DNA of 64,000 bases from Candidatus Tiamatella incendiivivens (GTDB taxonomy: Archaea > Thermoproteota > Thermoprotei_A > Sulfolobales > Acidilobaceae): NCBI GenBank assembly GCA_015522635.1, contig WALW01000027.1:62001-126000 (forward strand), in the 5' to 3' direction. Below the pieces are notes generated by a model. That model was not told the origin of the DNA and did not search any database. It worked only from the letters and a program-made list of their open reading frames with translations. A program made the translations under genes and the position numbers. Below are positions 1 to 9,167 of this stretch, piece after piece. The stretch's first letter is position 1. Each line of letters begins with the position of its first letter.

Positions 1-31
1 CCGTTAAATACTAAGTTTAGGTAGCATTATT

Positions 32-556
32 ATGAAGCCTAATATTGAAACGGAAGACTGTAGAATCCTGTATAAGGGACCTTCTAGAGACGGCACTATC
101 ATAGTTATAAGAAGAGCTTGCAAGGAAGACAGAGGAAGACTGATTGAGTTCTATCAAAGATTGTCTACAGAATGTATATATAACAGGTTCATGGGCATTA
201 TTAGGTATTTCGACCCGTATGTTGATCGTTTGTTGAAAGGTAGAGCTATAGTTGTGGTGGCGGAAACCGAGAATGGAAAAATTATTGGTGTTGCAGAAGC
301 TGTTTTCGATGAAGAGGGAAGGGCAGAATCCGGAATCGCCGTGTTAGATGACTATCAAGGAGCGGGTATAGGATCTCTTCTGGGAAAGTATATTCTCAGC
401 GAGGCTCGTAGAGCGGGTATAAAGAAAATGTATGCTTATATAATGTCGTCAAACATAAAAGCATTAAATATGGCTTTAAAATACGGAGCAAGAATAGAGA
501 AGAAGTACAGTGGTATGACCTATATAATATTTGATCTAGCAGAATCAAAGCGATGA
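32..556 (+). CDS. GNAT N-acetyltransferase, Pat-like
   Basis: The GNAT fold transfers an acetyl group from acetyl-CoA to an amine. The acetyl-CoA pyrophosphate loop is visible as YQGAGIG around residues 110-116, followed by the usual helix and a closing segment around KALNMALKYGARI. The N-terminal part (RRACKEDRGRLIEFYQRLS, then RF) resembles the archaeal and bacterial Pat-type protein lysine acetyltransferases, which include the enzyme that acetylates Alba in Sulfolobus. The length of 174 residues is normal for a single-domain member. The ATG start follows a GGTAG site, and the next gene begins 7 bases after the stop, so the two are probably cotranscribed. The substrate cannot be told from sequence; acetylation of a small molecule is equally possible. 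Confidence 0.85.
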   Translation: MKPNIETEDCRILYKGPSRDGTIIVIRRACKEDRGRLIEFYQRLSTECIYNRFMGIIRYFDPYVDRLLKGRAIVVVAETENGKIIGVAEAVFDEEGRAESGIAVLDDYQGAGIGSLLGKYILSEARRAGIKKMYAYIMSSNIKALNMALKYGARIEKKYSGMTYIIFDLAESKR

Positions 557-563
557 TGAAGAA

Positions 564-1271
564 TTGAGTGTAGCTGGAGGGAAAAATTACAGGAGAATAG
601 TATATACCGAAAAGCACTGGGAAATCCTCCGCAAACTTAGGAGTAGGGCATTGGAGATCCTTGAATGTTTGTCTCACAAGAACATCTATGCAATAGTCCA
701 TGGAAGTATTGCCAGAGGAGATGTTCATAAGGATAGTGATATTGACATCTTCATACCTCATCCTATAGGTTATCCTATAGTTATTGAAGCACTTTACTCC
801 TGTGGTTTGAGAGTCTATGAAACTCGTATCATTCAAGCCACGCCTACTTATGTTCCGAAGGTTTATTTAGTAATGAATCCTCTTGAAACAGAGGTTGTGT
901 CGTTTCCATTAGGCTCTCTTTCTAAAAGCGAACGAGAGTTTTACAAATGGGGAGGGGAATTAGATTACAAAGAGTTAAAGGAAAAACGTCGTGTAGCAGG
1001 TGTTAACAAAGATCTCTTACTCGTTTTACCTGTGACAGATGGGCATATGGAAATCCCTGTAATTGGGAACGAGAGATATGCATCTAAAACTGTTGGTATT
1101 GATATATCTACCGTTGATGAACGGATTAGGGTCTTATCGAGCCGGCGGGAGAAAGGAAGGACTGGGCTGTTTCTAGAGATTGTTTTGCCTGGAGAGACAG
1201 ATCTGCCGGGGATAGTTAAAAGGATAGCTGATAAAAACCCTTATTTCAGGAAGAGGGTAGGTGTTTTGTAA
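564..1271 (+). CDS. Predicted nucleotidyltransferase (DNA polymerase beta fold)
   Basis: A 235-residue protein with the GS..RGD...DSDID nucleotidyltransferase signature near residues 47-62, where the two Asp residues would bind metal. This fold adds nucleotides to proteins, RNA or small molecules. It resembles the archaeal conserved family COG1665, whose substrate is unknown. Translation appears to begin at TTG. The stop codon TAA is directly followed by the TTG start of the radical SAM gene, so the two are translationally coupled. The C-terminal third has no motif I recognise. Fold confidence is high; biological role is unknown. Confidence 0.8.
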   Translation: MSVAGGKNYRRIVYTEKHWEILRKLRSRALEILECLSHKNIYAIVHGSIARGDVHKDSDIDIFIPHPIGYPIVIEALYSCGLRVYETRIIQATPTYVPKVYLVMNPLETEVVSFPLGSLSKSEREFYKWGGELDYKELKEKRRVAGVNKDLLLVLPVTDGHMEIPVIGNERYASKTVGIDISTVDERIRVLSSRREKGRTGLFLEIVLPGETDLPGIVKRIADKNPYFRKRVGVL

Positions 1272-2315
1272 TTGGCTGACACCGTACTTGGTGACCCCGA
1301 AAAAGCGTTGCTAAGCAAGCCCTGGTTACCCGTTGGATGTAACTACTGCTTTACAGGATGCAAAGCAGTGATCTTCGTTACCGGATTATGTGATGATGGA
1401 TGCTATTATTGTCCGGTTAGTAGAGATAGACTAGGAAAAGATGTGTTTTTCGTAAATGAGGAAAGGATAGATCTAAGGGAGTTGGAACTGGAGATAGAGC
1501 GTACCGATGCGGAAGGGGCTAGTTTGACCGGAGGCGATCCTCTAGTAGTGCCTGAGAGAACTATTGGAATAATAAGGAGGCTGAAATCCTCATTCGGATT
1601 TGGTTTTCATATTCACCTCTACACTAGTGGAAGGTATGCTACTCCAGAAATCCTTTGGAGACTGTATTCGAGCGGTTTGGATGAAATGCGATTACATCCT
1701 ACAAGAGATCTTTTTCTAAATAGAATTGATTGGGCGGCTGAGATTGAAGGTTGGAGTGTTGGTGTAGAGATTCCTATATCTAAAAACTTAGACTCATGGG
1801 CGAGGAAAGTGATAGAGCATGCTGACAAAGCCGGAGCTAGTTTTGTTAACCTGAATGAGATGGAGGTTTCTCCCGCAAATATAACTGAATTAAAAGCAAG
1901 AGGACTCAAACCCTCTTTAAGAAAACCAGTAGTGGAATCAGCCTTTGAGACAGGTGTAAAACTTGTAGCTTGGGCTAAGAAAAAGGAATTAAGAATAAAC
2001 GTGCATTTTTGTCCATCAAGCTATAAAGATTCTATACAGACTAGAAACAGGTTCCGAAGAACTGGATTTGTCGACGCTAAACCATATGAAGAACCAACTA
2101 TAGATGGAACATTAAGATATGGTGTATTAAGAAATTGTAGAAACATAATAAACCAGGAAGATGGAGATTATATAGAAAGGGAATTCCGTATTCCACCCGT
2201 TGAAAAATGGATTAAGCTTAAGGCGCGTAACTATAGTTGCGAAGGCTTTATTGAAGAAGCGTATCCTACGAGGAATAGGAAACCAGTTATTGAATCAACC
2301 CGAATCTATCCTTGA
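1272..2315 (+). CDS. Radical SAM protein related to PFL-activating enzymes
   Basis: The N-terminus carries CNYCFTGCKAV and then GLCDDGCYYCP, a cysteine cluster with the CxxxCxxC spacing of a radical SAM 4Fe-4S site, plus TGGDPL, the SAM-binding GGE-like motif. It resembles COG2108, archaeal proteins related to pyruvate formate-lyase activating enzyme. At 347 residues it is the expected length. The extra upstream cysteines (residues 23-30) could hold a second metal site. The TTG start follows GGTG by about eight bases and abuts the previous stop. The 3' end overlaps the convergent PfkB kinase gene by 21 bases. The substrate is not known. Confidence 0.85.
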   Translation: MADTVLGDPEKALLSKPWLPVGCNYCFTGCKAVIFVTGLCDDGCYYCPVSRDRLGKDVFFVNEERIDLRELELEIERTDAEGASLTGGDPLVVPERTIGIIRRLKSSFGFGFHIHLYTSGRYATPEILWRLYSSGLDEMRLHPTRDLFLNRIDWAAEIEGWSVGVEIPISKNLDSWARKVIEHADKAGASFVNLNEMEVSPANITELKARGLKPSLRKPVVESAFETGVKLVAWAKKKELRINVHFCPSSYKDSIQTRNRFRRTGFVDAKPYEEPTIDGTLRYGVLRNCRNIINQEDGDYIEREFRIPPVEKWIKLKARNYSCEGFIEEAYPTRNRKPVIESTRIYP

Positions 2316-3221
2316 AACATAAACTTTCCCAGCAAGATCGGTTATTTCATCCGTGTGTGGCATATTAGAAGATCCTAACTTGGCAATTTTTAGTGTACCA
2401 GCAGCAATGGCATGTTTTAGTGCCATTGATGGATTTCCTGTTTCCATATAAATAACATTAAAAGCTGCATCAAATGCGTCTCCTGCGCCTGTTGTATCAA
2501 CTATACGTATGCTTGTTTCAAGGTGACCAGAGTATCTTCGTCCATTCCAGTAAAGGGAAGCTCCTTCTTCTCCCCTCTTAACTGTAATAATCTCGGGGAT
2601 GTCTTTGATTTTTTGGAGGTCTATAATATTTATTCTAGTTCTTTCCTGGAGATTCAAGAATTCGATTCTATTGACATGAAGTATATGTACATGCTCGACT
2701 AGATCTATAACCCCATAGGGGTTAACAAAAACCCAACCTCCCGGATCATAAGAATAAATATGCCCCTTACACCGCTCAACGAAGGCTAGAACAAGTTCTG
2801 GATTAACACTAGCAAAGTGATAGAATAACTTGTCAGAACTGCACGGAATGTCATCGATACTTAGAAGATCATTAGCTCCTCTATGCGTTATCAGTATACG
2901 TGAATCAGAATCCATTAACAGTAACACTACTACTTTGCCTGTATCCGTCAGATCACTTTTTGAGACGTGTGCAACGTTAATACCTGCATTTCTTAGGAAA
3001 TCTAGTAATCCCAAGCGTTCAGCATCTCGACCTACTTTTGCCACAAGGCTTATCATATACCCCATGTTTTTCACTGCTATACTATAGTTAACTGCAGAGC
3101 CTCCTGTTCCTATCCATGTTTCATTGGATCTAATGTTCTCATCTAGGTTAGGCATCCTAGGAAGTTTGAAGGTTAGATCTAGGTTTATGTTTCCGACAGC
3201 AACTAAGTTAGGTGAGTTCAA
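2295..3221 (-). CDS. PfkB-family sugar or nucleoside kinase
   Basis: A ribokinase-like (PfkB) kinase of 308 residues. The catalytic base and anion hole motif DTTGAGDAFDAAF lies around residues 240-252, and the N-terminal half has a glycine-rich substrate motif (GTGGSAVNYS). The TTG start is supported by GAGGT just upstream. It sits 11 bases downstream of a nucleoside phosphorylase gene on the same strand. That pairing suggests a substrate from nucleoside breakdown: a nucleoside, or ribose 1-phosphate as for the archaeal PfkB-type ribose-1-phosphate kinase. Ribokinase or another sugar kinase activity remains possible. Confidence 0.85.
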   Translation of the reverse strand: MNSPNLVAVGNINLDLTFKLPRMPNLDENIRSNETWIGTGGSAVNYSIAVKNMGYMISLVAKVGRDAERLGLLDFLRNAGINVAHVSKSDLTDTGKVVVLLLMDSDSRILITHRGANDLLSIDDIPCSSDKLFYHFASVNPELVLAFVERCKGHIYSYDPGGWVFVNPYGVIDLVEHVHILHVNRIEFLNLQERTRINIIDLQKIKDIPEIITVKRGEEGASLYWNGRRYSGHLETSIRIVDTTGAGDAFDAAFNVIYMETGNPSMALKHAIAAGTLKIAKLGSSNMPHTDEITDLAGKVYVSRIDSG

Positions 3222-3232
3222 TTGCTTTTACC

Positions 3233-4030
3233 TCAGCCTATCATATCATATAAAATTCTACTCGCCTCATTTGCAACATTTATCGCGTAATCAACACCAG
3301 CATCTATCACAAATTCATCTGTTACTCTATTCGCCACAGCTGCACAGATACAACCGGTTAGGAAGTTGTATATACTACCTAGAGTGAACAGGAGGGAGGC
3401 CTCCATTTCGAATGCTTTGACGCCAAGCACTTGAAGCCTTGGTATAATCAATGCAGCCTCTTCGGTCATAAATCCCCTGAATCCTGGTCTACCCTGGCCT
3501 AGATAGAAACTGTCAGTACTAGCTACTATCCCTATGTGATAGTGATATCCTAGTGTATCAACAGCTTCAACCAACGCTTTTACAACTCTATAATCAGCTA
3601 TAGCAGGATATTCTATTGGTGCATATTGTTTACTAGTACCCTCGAGTCTAACTGCTCCTGTAGCTATAATTAAGTCACCAGGTTTTATTTCATGCTGAAT
3701 GGCACCACAAGTCCCGACTCTGATCATAGCTTTTGCTCCGATTCTTAGCAGTTCTTCAATGGCAATCGCAGTGCTCGGAGAACCTATTCCAGTACTTGTG
3801 ACCGAGATAGGTATACCTTTGTAGGATCCAGTATAGGTTCGGTATTCCCTGTGATTTGCAATAAATCGCCTTTCACTCCATTTCTTGGATATGTAGTCTG
3901 CCCTACTGGGATCTCCAGGTAACAGTACTATAGGGGCTATTTCTCCTGGAGCTATATTGATATGATATTGCTTACCTTGAGAAGTCACAGGTACAGCTGC
4001 GCTTTTCAAGTCATCCAAGACCAGCACCAC
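3233..4030 (-). CDS. Purine/uridine nucleoside phosphorylase (NP-I family)
   Basis: This enzyme splits a nucleoside with phosphate into free base and (deoxy)ribose 1-phosphate. Family motifs are clear: LLPGDPSRADYI near the N-terminus for phosphate binding, GIGSPSTAIAIEEL, RVGTCGAIQ, and FEMEASLLFTL, in which the Met-Glu contacts the ribose. The length of 265 residues fits a hexameric NP-I enzyme. Uridine phosphorylase is a slightly better guess than purine phosphorylase, but the base specificity cannot be read with certainty. The GTG at 4030 is the first start; the next codon is also GTG. It is the first gene of a two-gene operon with the PfkB kinase. Confidence 0.88.
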   Translation of the reverse strand: MVLVLDDLKSAAVPVTSQGKQYHINIAPGEIAPIVLLPGDPSRADYISKKWSERRFIANHREYRTYTGSYKGIPISVTSTGIGSPSTAIAIEELLRIGAKAMIRVGTCGAIQHEIKPGDLIIATGAVRLEGTSKQYAPIEYPAIADYRVVKALVEAVDTLGYHYHIGIVASTDSFYLGQGRPGFRGFMTEEAALIIPRLQVLGVKAFEMEASLLFTLGSIYNFLTGCICAAVANRVTDEFVIDAGVDYAINVANEASRILYDMIG

Positions 4031-4084
4031 CTATCTATATTATATCTACATTATTACCTAAAATACCCTGGTCGGGTGAAGGAT

Positions 4085-4288
4085 TTGGATAAGCAGATGA
4101 AATCAAGGTTACTAGGTATAACAATGTTGTTGGCAGGATTCATTCTTATGACACTCTATCCTTACTTAATATATTTTAGAGGAGAGAAAGTAGCTTTTGA
4201 AGTTGTAAAGGCCACTCTAACCGTTGTAATTATTTTCCTCTCAGTGGTGTTGATTTCTATCGGCGTCAATCTTTACAGGAAGGAGTAG
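4085..4288 (+). CDS. Small two-helix membrane protein
   Basis: A predicted protein of about 67 residues with two hydrophobic helices, roughly GITMLLAGFILMTLYPYLIY and VVIIFLSVVLISIGV, and a basic C-terminal tail. I chose TTG at 4085 because GGTGA lies five bases upstream at 4075-4079; the in-frame ATG at 4097 and GTG at 4076 are alternatives. A longer reading from 3962 would run antisense through the phosphorylase gene and is unlikely. It lies 7 bases before the PP-loop gene. I do not recognise the family. Confidence 0.6.
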   Translation: MDKQMKSRLLGITMLLAGFILMTLYPYLIYFRGEKVAFEVVKATLTVVIIFLSVVLISIGVNLYRKE

Positions 4289-4295
4289 ATAGTTA

Positions 4296-5636
4296 ATGTT
4301 CACAATTCTCGTAAGAGGAAAGAAGGATCGAGAAGCGACTCGAAAAGCAATTAACATCTTTTACCCTAACTGGGGCATAAAAGTGGGTACTCTAGGTGGA
4401 GTCCGATCTTCTAAGCTTTCTGATGCAATTTTAGACAAGATTAAGCCTTTTACTCTAGTTCTAACAGGTCGAAGGGATATAGAATATGTTAGGGACGCAT
4501 TCTCGAGGAAAGGTCTAGCTGTTTTCGCGGGGTATAGCTTAGTTAATAGAAGTGAGGTTAGAAATGCGAGGTTAGAAATGATAGCTCATTCTATTGATAA
4601 AGGAAGATCTATAATTAGAGCAGGACTATCATACTTTGATTCAAGTTACATATTCGCTTTTTCTGAGAATCATGGGAGTATACGGGAATTTCACCCTGAA
4701 ATGGATAACTTCCTTATACTGACTGAGAAGGGTGCGTCTATAGCGTCAGAAATAACAGGTGTTCAGATGAGGCCCCCTATCGTAGTTTACAAGTATGGAG
4801 AAGGCTTACATGAGTTTTATAATTGTGGAGCACTGATAGCAACTGCTAGATTTGAAATGAACGCCACGCGTGTTCTTGAGAAGTTACCTTTTGAACTTGT
4901 TTGCAAAGATAACCGGGATCTTTTAGCTTCAAACCAAACTGTTATCAAAGCAATGGATCTCTTCTTGAAACAGTTCCTAGAAAAGACTGCTACAGAACAA
5001 GCAGATAAAATAATTATACCTTGGAGTGGAGGAAAAGACAGTACTGCGGTCCTTATAGCTGCAACCAAAATATTTGGTAAAGATAGGGTAATTGCATTGT
5101 TCTCTGATACTGGTGTTGAGTTCCCTGAAACAATTAACTATATAGAGAAAGTAGTAAGTCAGTTAGGCGTTGATCTCCATGTAGAAAAAGCTGGATTAGA
5201 TAAGGCAATTATGTTTAGAGGTCTTCCTAAGCTGGATGATAGATGGTGTACAGGGTTAAAGCTTGAGGCTCTGAAGAAAGGTATGATTAAGATAGGTAGG
5301 GATTATGGGAATTATATAATATTAGTCGGAGATAGAGATGCTGAGTCCAAGCTTAGGGTTAAACGCTCTCCTATTAGAGTAGAGAATGGACATCTAGTTT
5401 TGTCTCCACTCAAACTTTTCAGCGGAGCACAAGTCGAGTTATACATTAAGAGTAAAAGTGTCCCACTAAACCCGTTGTACGAAAAAGGCTTCTATAGAGT
5501 TGGTTGCTATGTATGCCCAAGTCTAAGGCATTGGGAGTTAAGCATAGTGAAGAAGGGAAAGCTATTAGGTGACGAGAAAAAGAACATATTTTTCAACATG
5601 CTCCTGAAAGAAAGAATGGCGGAGGAGGACGATTAA
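4296..5636 (+). CDS. PP-loop ATPase, PAPS reductase-like
   Basis: A 446-residue protein in two parts. The first ~230 residues match no family I can name. The C-terminal half is an adenine nucleotide alpha hydrolase of the PAPS reductase/ATP sulfurylase type: IIPWSGGKDSTAVLI is the PP-loop, followed by ALFSDTGVEFPETINYI, DDRWCTGLK and a cysteine pair in GCYVCPS. The cysteines could hold an iron-sulfur cluster or take part in sulfur transfer. True PAPS reductases are much shorter, so assimilatory sulfate reduction is doubtful; a sulfur-transfer or tRNA-modifying role is as likely. The stop is two bases before tyrS, so the two probably share a transcript. Confidence 0.75.
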   Translation: MFTILVRGKKDREATRKAINIFYPNWGIKVGTLGGVRSSKLSDAILDKIKPFTLVLTGRRDIEYVRDAFSRKGLAVFAGYSLVNRSEVRNARLEMIAHSIDKGRSIIRAGLSYFDSSYIFAFSENHGSIREFHPEMDNFLILTEKGASIASEITGVQMRPPIVVYKYGEGLHEFYNCGALIATARFEMNATRVLEKLPFELVCKDNRDLLASNQTVIKAMDLFLKQFLEKTATEQADKIIIPWSGGKDSTAVLIAATKIFGKDRVIALFSDTGVEFPETINYIEKVVSQLGVDLHVEKAGLDKAIMFRGLPKLDDRWCTGLKLEALKKGMIKIGRDYGNYIILVGDRDAESKLRVKRSPIRVENGHLVLSPLKLFSGAQVELYIKSKSVPLNPLYEKGFYRVGCYVCPSLRHWELSIVKKGKLLGDEKKNIFFNMLLKERMAEEDD

Positions 5637-5637
5637 C

Positions 5638-6726
5638 ATGGATATGGAGGAGAAGTACCAGTTAATAACGCGGAATGCTGTTGAAGTAATAGTTTCTAAT
5701 GAACTAAGAGAAGCGCTTGAAACGGGTAGAGAACTGAAAGGATATATAGGAATAGAACCTAGTGGTTTCTTCCACATAGGATGGCTTATATGGAGCTATA
5801 AGGTAGATGATATGATTAGAGCTGGGGTGAAATGGAGGCTTTTAGAAGCCACTTGGCACGCCTTGATCAACGATAAGTTAGGAGGAGACATAATGAAAAT
5901 TAGGAAAGCAGCGAGATTGATCCGTAAAGTGTTGTGGGCTATTGGAGTAGATATCGAGAAAATAGAGTTTGTCGATGCCGAGAACCTTGCCAGAGACAAA
6001 GAATACTGGGCTACAGTTATCAGAGTAGCAAAGTCAAATAGTCTGGCTAGGATTAAGAGGGCATTAACCATCATGGGTAGAAAGATAGAAGACGCTGAGA
6101 TTGACTCGTCAAAACTGATCTACCCGTCAATGCAGGTTTCTGATATTTTTTATATGAATTTAGACATAGCATTAGGTGGAATGGACCAAAGAAAAGCCCA
6201 CATGCTGGCGAGAGATACAGCTCTGAAGCTTGGCTATAAGAAACCGATATCCATACATACTCCTCTACTGACAGGGCTTCAGGGTTTAGGTAGAATGGAT
6301 CCTTCAAAGGTTTCAGAGGAAGAACATGCCATCGAGTTTAAAATGAGTAAAAGCAAACCCGAATCAAGTATTTTCATTCATGATCAACCTGAGGACATAA
6401 GGAGAAAGTTGAAGAAAGCATATTGCCCGCCAAGGCAGGAAGCATTTAATCCTGTCCTTGAAATAAGCAGATACGTACTATTTAATAGAGGAGACTTCAA
6501 TTTAGTTGTTGAAAGACCGGAGAAATATGGAGGAACCGTAGTATATGAAGGATATGATAAACTTCTAAAAGACTACTTAGAGGGTAAGCTTCATCCTGCC
6601 GACCTGAAGAAGGCGACTGCTGAAGCACTTATTGATCTATTAACACCTATCAGAGTAAGGCTTCTTTCAGATAAAGAGGCTGTCAGACTAATAAATGAAC
6701 TGTCCTCTGTGAAAATAACTAGGTAA
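5638..6726 (+). CDS. tyrS: Tyrosyl-tRNA synthetase
   Basis: Class I synthetase charging tRNA-Tyr. The HIGH signature appears as GFFHIGWL near residue 45, the tyrosine-binding region as YPSMQVSDIFYMNLDIALGG, and the KMSKS loop as FKMSKSKPESS near residue 235. At 362 residues it is the compact archaeal/eukaryotic form, without the bacterial S4 domain. The GMDQRKAHMLARD motif is typical of archaeal TyrRS. The ATG start lies just after the previous stop. The polB coding region begins downstream on the same strand. Confidence 0.95.
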   Translation: MDMEEKYQLITRNAVEVIVSNELREALETGRELKGYIGIEPSGFFHIGWLIWSYKVDDMIRAGVKWRLLEATWHALINDKLGGDIMKIRKAARLIRKVLWAIGVDIEKIEFVDAENLARDKEYWATVIRVAKSNSLARIKRALTIMGRKIEDAEIDSSKLIYPSMQVSDIFYMNLDIALGGMDQRKAHMLARDTALKLGYKKPISIHTPLLTGLQGLGRMDPSKVSEEEHAIEFKMSKSKPESSIFIHDQPEDIRRKLKKAYCPPRQEAFNPVLEISRYVLFNRGDFNLVVERPEKYGGTVVYEGYDKLLKDYLEGKLHPADLKKATAEALIDLLTPIRVRLLSDKEAVRLINELSSVKITR

Positions 6727-6779
6727 TGATCATTAACCGATTTTACCCTCCAAGGCATTACATTATTTTGGGGATAGTT

Positions 6780-9167
6780 TTGGAGTTGATTTCCTTCCAA
6801 TTACTTGACGCGTCATACGAGATAGATGGTTCTGAACCTAAAATACTCCTGTGGGGTAGAACATCAGAGGATGAAAGGATTTTACTGATTTACAAAGGGT
6901 TTAAACCTTATTTCTATATTGTTCCTAGAGATCCTCGGATCAACGAGGACGAGCTAAGACAAGTTAGCCTCCTCTCTAAACCAAAGAGTCCTATTCTTAA
7001 TATAGAGATAGTAGATAGAAACTTTTTTGGAAGACCTGTTAAGGCATTGAAAGTCACCACATTAATCCCTGAGTATGCTAGGATATACAGGGAAGCTGCT
7101 GCAAAACTAGGGTTTGTAGAAAGAGTTTTAGAGGCTGATATCCGATATACTATGCGGTTTCTAATAGATTCCAATTTATACCCTTTAAGATGGTATGAAA
7201 CAGGGGTTAAGGAGCTCAGCGAAAAGGGATACCGAGTTAATCACGTATACGAAGTAACAAGTGATATTATAGAAATCGAAGAGGCTAGCTCGAGAGATCC
7301 ATTAGAAGGCCTTCGAACTATGGCTTTTGACATAGAAGTATACAGCAAAGAAGGTTCTCCTGACCCATTACGGGATAAAGTCATTATAATAAGCACAAGC
7401 AAGGAGGGCGAGTCTTCTACTCATACTCTTTGGGATTCGAGTGATGAACAAGGCCTAATATCAATGTTTACTAGAGAGATATTATCTTACGACCCTGATA
7501 TAATCGTAGGTTATAACCAGGATAAATTTGACTGGCCTTTTCTAAGGGAGAGAGCTTCTAAGTTAGGGATTAAACTAGATGTAGGAAGAAGAATAGGTTC
7601 ACAACCCGAGACCAGTGTCTATGGACATATATCCGTTGCTGGCCGATTAAACGTCGATTTGTATAACTTTGCAGAAGAAATACCTGGCTTGACCCTCAAG
7701 ACTCTCGAGGAAGTGGCGGAGTTTCTTGGTGTGAAAAAGAAAAGTGCAAGAATTCTCATCCCTTGGTATAGAATCCCGGAATACTGGGATGATGCTGATA
7801 GAAGAAATAAATTGATCCAATATGCTACAGATGATGTTGAATCTATATATAGGTTGTCAGAGAAGTTCCTTCCGTTCGGAGCACAGCTCAGTTCAACTAC
7901 TGGAATACCTTTGGATCATGTGATGGCAGCCAGCACAGGGTTTAGGTTGGAATGGAGGCTTATAAGAGAAGCTTACAAGAGAAATGAACTTGTCCCTGAA
8001 AGAGTTGAACGCCCAACTGCTTCTTACATTGGAGCATTAGTTTTAAAGCCAGAGCCAGGGATAAAGGAGAAGGTTGCAGTTCTAGACTTTGCAAGTATGT
8101 ACCCTAGCATTATGGTGAAGTATAACGTCGGACCTGACACACTCATAAGAGAGGGAGAGGACTACCCTGAGGAAAATACTTATGTAGCTCCTTCTGTGGG
8201 ACACAAGTTTAGAAAAGAGCCCTACGGGTTCTTTAAAGATGTCTTGAAAAAGTTCCTTAAGTGGAGGCGTGATATTAAGTCTAGGCTTAAGGAGCTCGAA
8301 CCATCTTCAATTGAATATGTATTGCTGGATCAAAGGCAAAGGGCCATTAAGGTTCTAAGTAACGCCACGTATGGTTATATGGGATGGAGTGGAGCTAGAT
8401 GGTATTGCAAAGAATGTGCTGAAGCAGTTACAGCATGGGGTAGAAACCTTATTTTATCTGCTATCAAATACGCTAGGAGTTTAGGGCTAAAAGTCTACTA
8501 TGGAGACACTGACAGTCTCTTTGTTGACTATAATGAAGATAACATAGAGAAACTTACTGACTTTGTGGAAAAAGAAATGGGTTTTGAAATAAAGATTGAC
8601 AAAATCTATAGAAGAATACTCTTTACAGGTGCAAAGAAAAGGTACGCGGGACTAACAGTAGATGGATTATTGGACGTGACGGGATTAGAGGCTGTTAGAG
8701 GAGATTGGTGTGAGCTAGCAAAAGAGGTACAACTAGAGGTTCTTAAAATAGTCCTCCGTGAAGGTAATGTAGAGAAGGCTGTAGAGTACGTATTAAAGGT
8801 CATGGATGATCTTAGGAATAGTAGAATGCCTATGGAGAAACTTGTAATATGGAAAACCTTGACTAGAAGACCAAGTGAGTATAAAATGGATGGGGCTCAC
8901 GTTAGGGCTGCACTTTTACTAGAAAAGTATGGTTACAAGATAGCTCCTGGCATGAAAATAGGTTATGTAATTATCAAGAACCATGGGAAATTAGCTGATA
9001 GAGCTAAGCCTTTTATCCTAGCATTAAAAGAGGAAATCGATACTGAATACTATGTCAATAAACAAGTGATTCCTGCAGCTCTTAGAGTTCTACAAGTTCT
9101 AGGAGTTGGTGAGAACAGGCTAAAAATGGGAAGTAAAGGTCAGAGGTCTCTATTTGACTTTATGTGA
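6780..9167 (+). CDS. polB: Family B DNA polymerase
   Basis: Replicative or repair polymerase with 3'-5' exonuclease. Exonuclease motifs are present: FDIEVY (ExoI), VGYNQDKFDWPFL (ExoII) and YATDDVESIY (ExoIII). Polymerase motifs follow: DFASMYPSIM (A), RAIKVLSNATYGYMGW (B) and YYGDTDSLFVDY (C, around residues 573-584). The protein ends in GQRSLFDFM, a PCNA-interacting PIP box. An ATG at 6726 exists, but the family N-terminus (LLDASYEI) begins shortly after TTG 6780, which has GGGGAT upstream, so I chose TTG. This gives 795 residues, close to Pyrodictium-type PolB. All catalytic Asp residues are intact. The last 8 bases overlap convergent dnaG. Confidence 0.95.
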   Translation: MELISFQLLDASYEIDGSEPKILLWGRTSEDERILLIYKGFKPYFYIVPRDPRINEDELRQVSLLSKPKSPILNIEIVDRNFFGRPVKALKVTTLIPEYARIYREAAAKLGFVERVLEADIRYTMRFLIDSNLYPLRWYETGVKELSEKGYRVNHVYEVTSDIIEIEEASSRDPLEGLRTMAFDIEVYSKEGSPDPLRDKVIIISTSKEGESSTHTLWDSSDEQGLISMFTREILSYDPDIIVGYNQDKFDWPFLRERASKLGIKLDVGRRIGSQPETSVYGHISVAGRLNVDLYNFAEEIPGLTLKTLEEVAEFLGVKKKSARILIPWYRIPEYWDDADRRNKLIQYATDDVESIYRLSEKFLPFGAQLSSTTGIPLDHVMAASTGFRLEWRLIREAYKRNELVPERVERPTASYIGALVLKPEPGIKEKVAVLDFASMYPSIMVKYNVGPDTLIREGEDYPEENTYVAPSVGHKFRKEPYGFFKDVLKKFLKWRRDIKSRLKELEPSSIEYVLLDQRQRAIKVLSNATYGYMGWSGARWYCKECAEAVTAWGRNLILSAIKYARSLGLKVYYGDTDSLFVDYNEDNIEKLTDFVEKEMGFEIKIDKIYRRILFTGAKKRYAGLTVDGLLDVTGLEAVRGDWCELAKEVQLEVLKIVLREGNVEKAVEYVLKVMDDLRNSRMPMEKLVIWKTLTRRPSEYKMDGAHVRAALLLEKYGYKIAPGMKIGYVIIKNHGKLADRAKPFILALKEEIDTEYYVNKQVIPAALRVLQVLGVGENRLKMGSKGQRSLFDFM

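Noticed and set aside
396-836. Minus-strand ORF across the first two genes
   Set aside because: Overlaps two well-supported genes on the plus strand and resembles no protein family.
3962-4084. Longer N-terminus for the small membrane protein
   Set aside because: Runs antisense into the phosphorylase gene; GGTGA supports TTG 4085.
6726-6779. ATG 6726 as polB start
   Set aside because: Adds 18 residues before the family N-terminus; TTG 6780 has a G-rich site.
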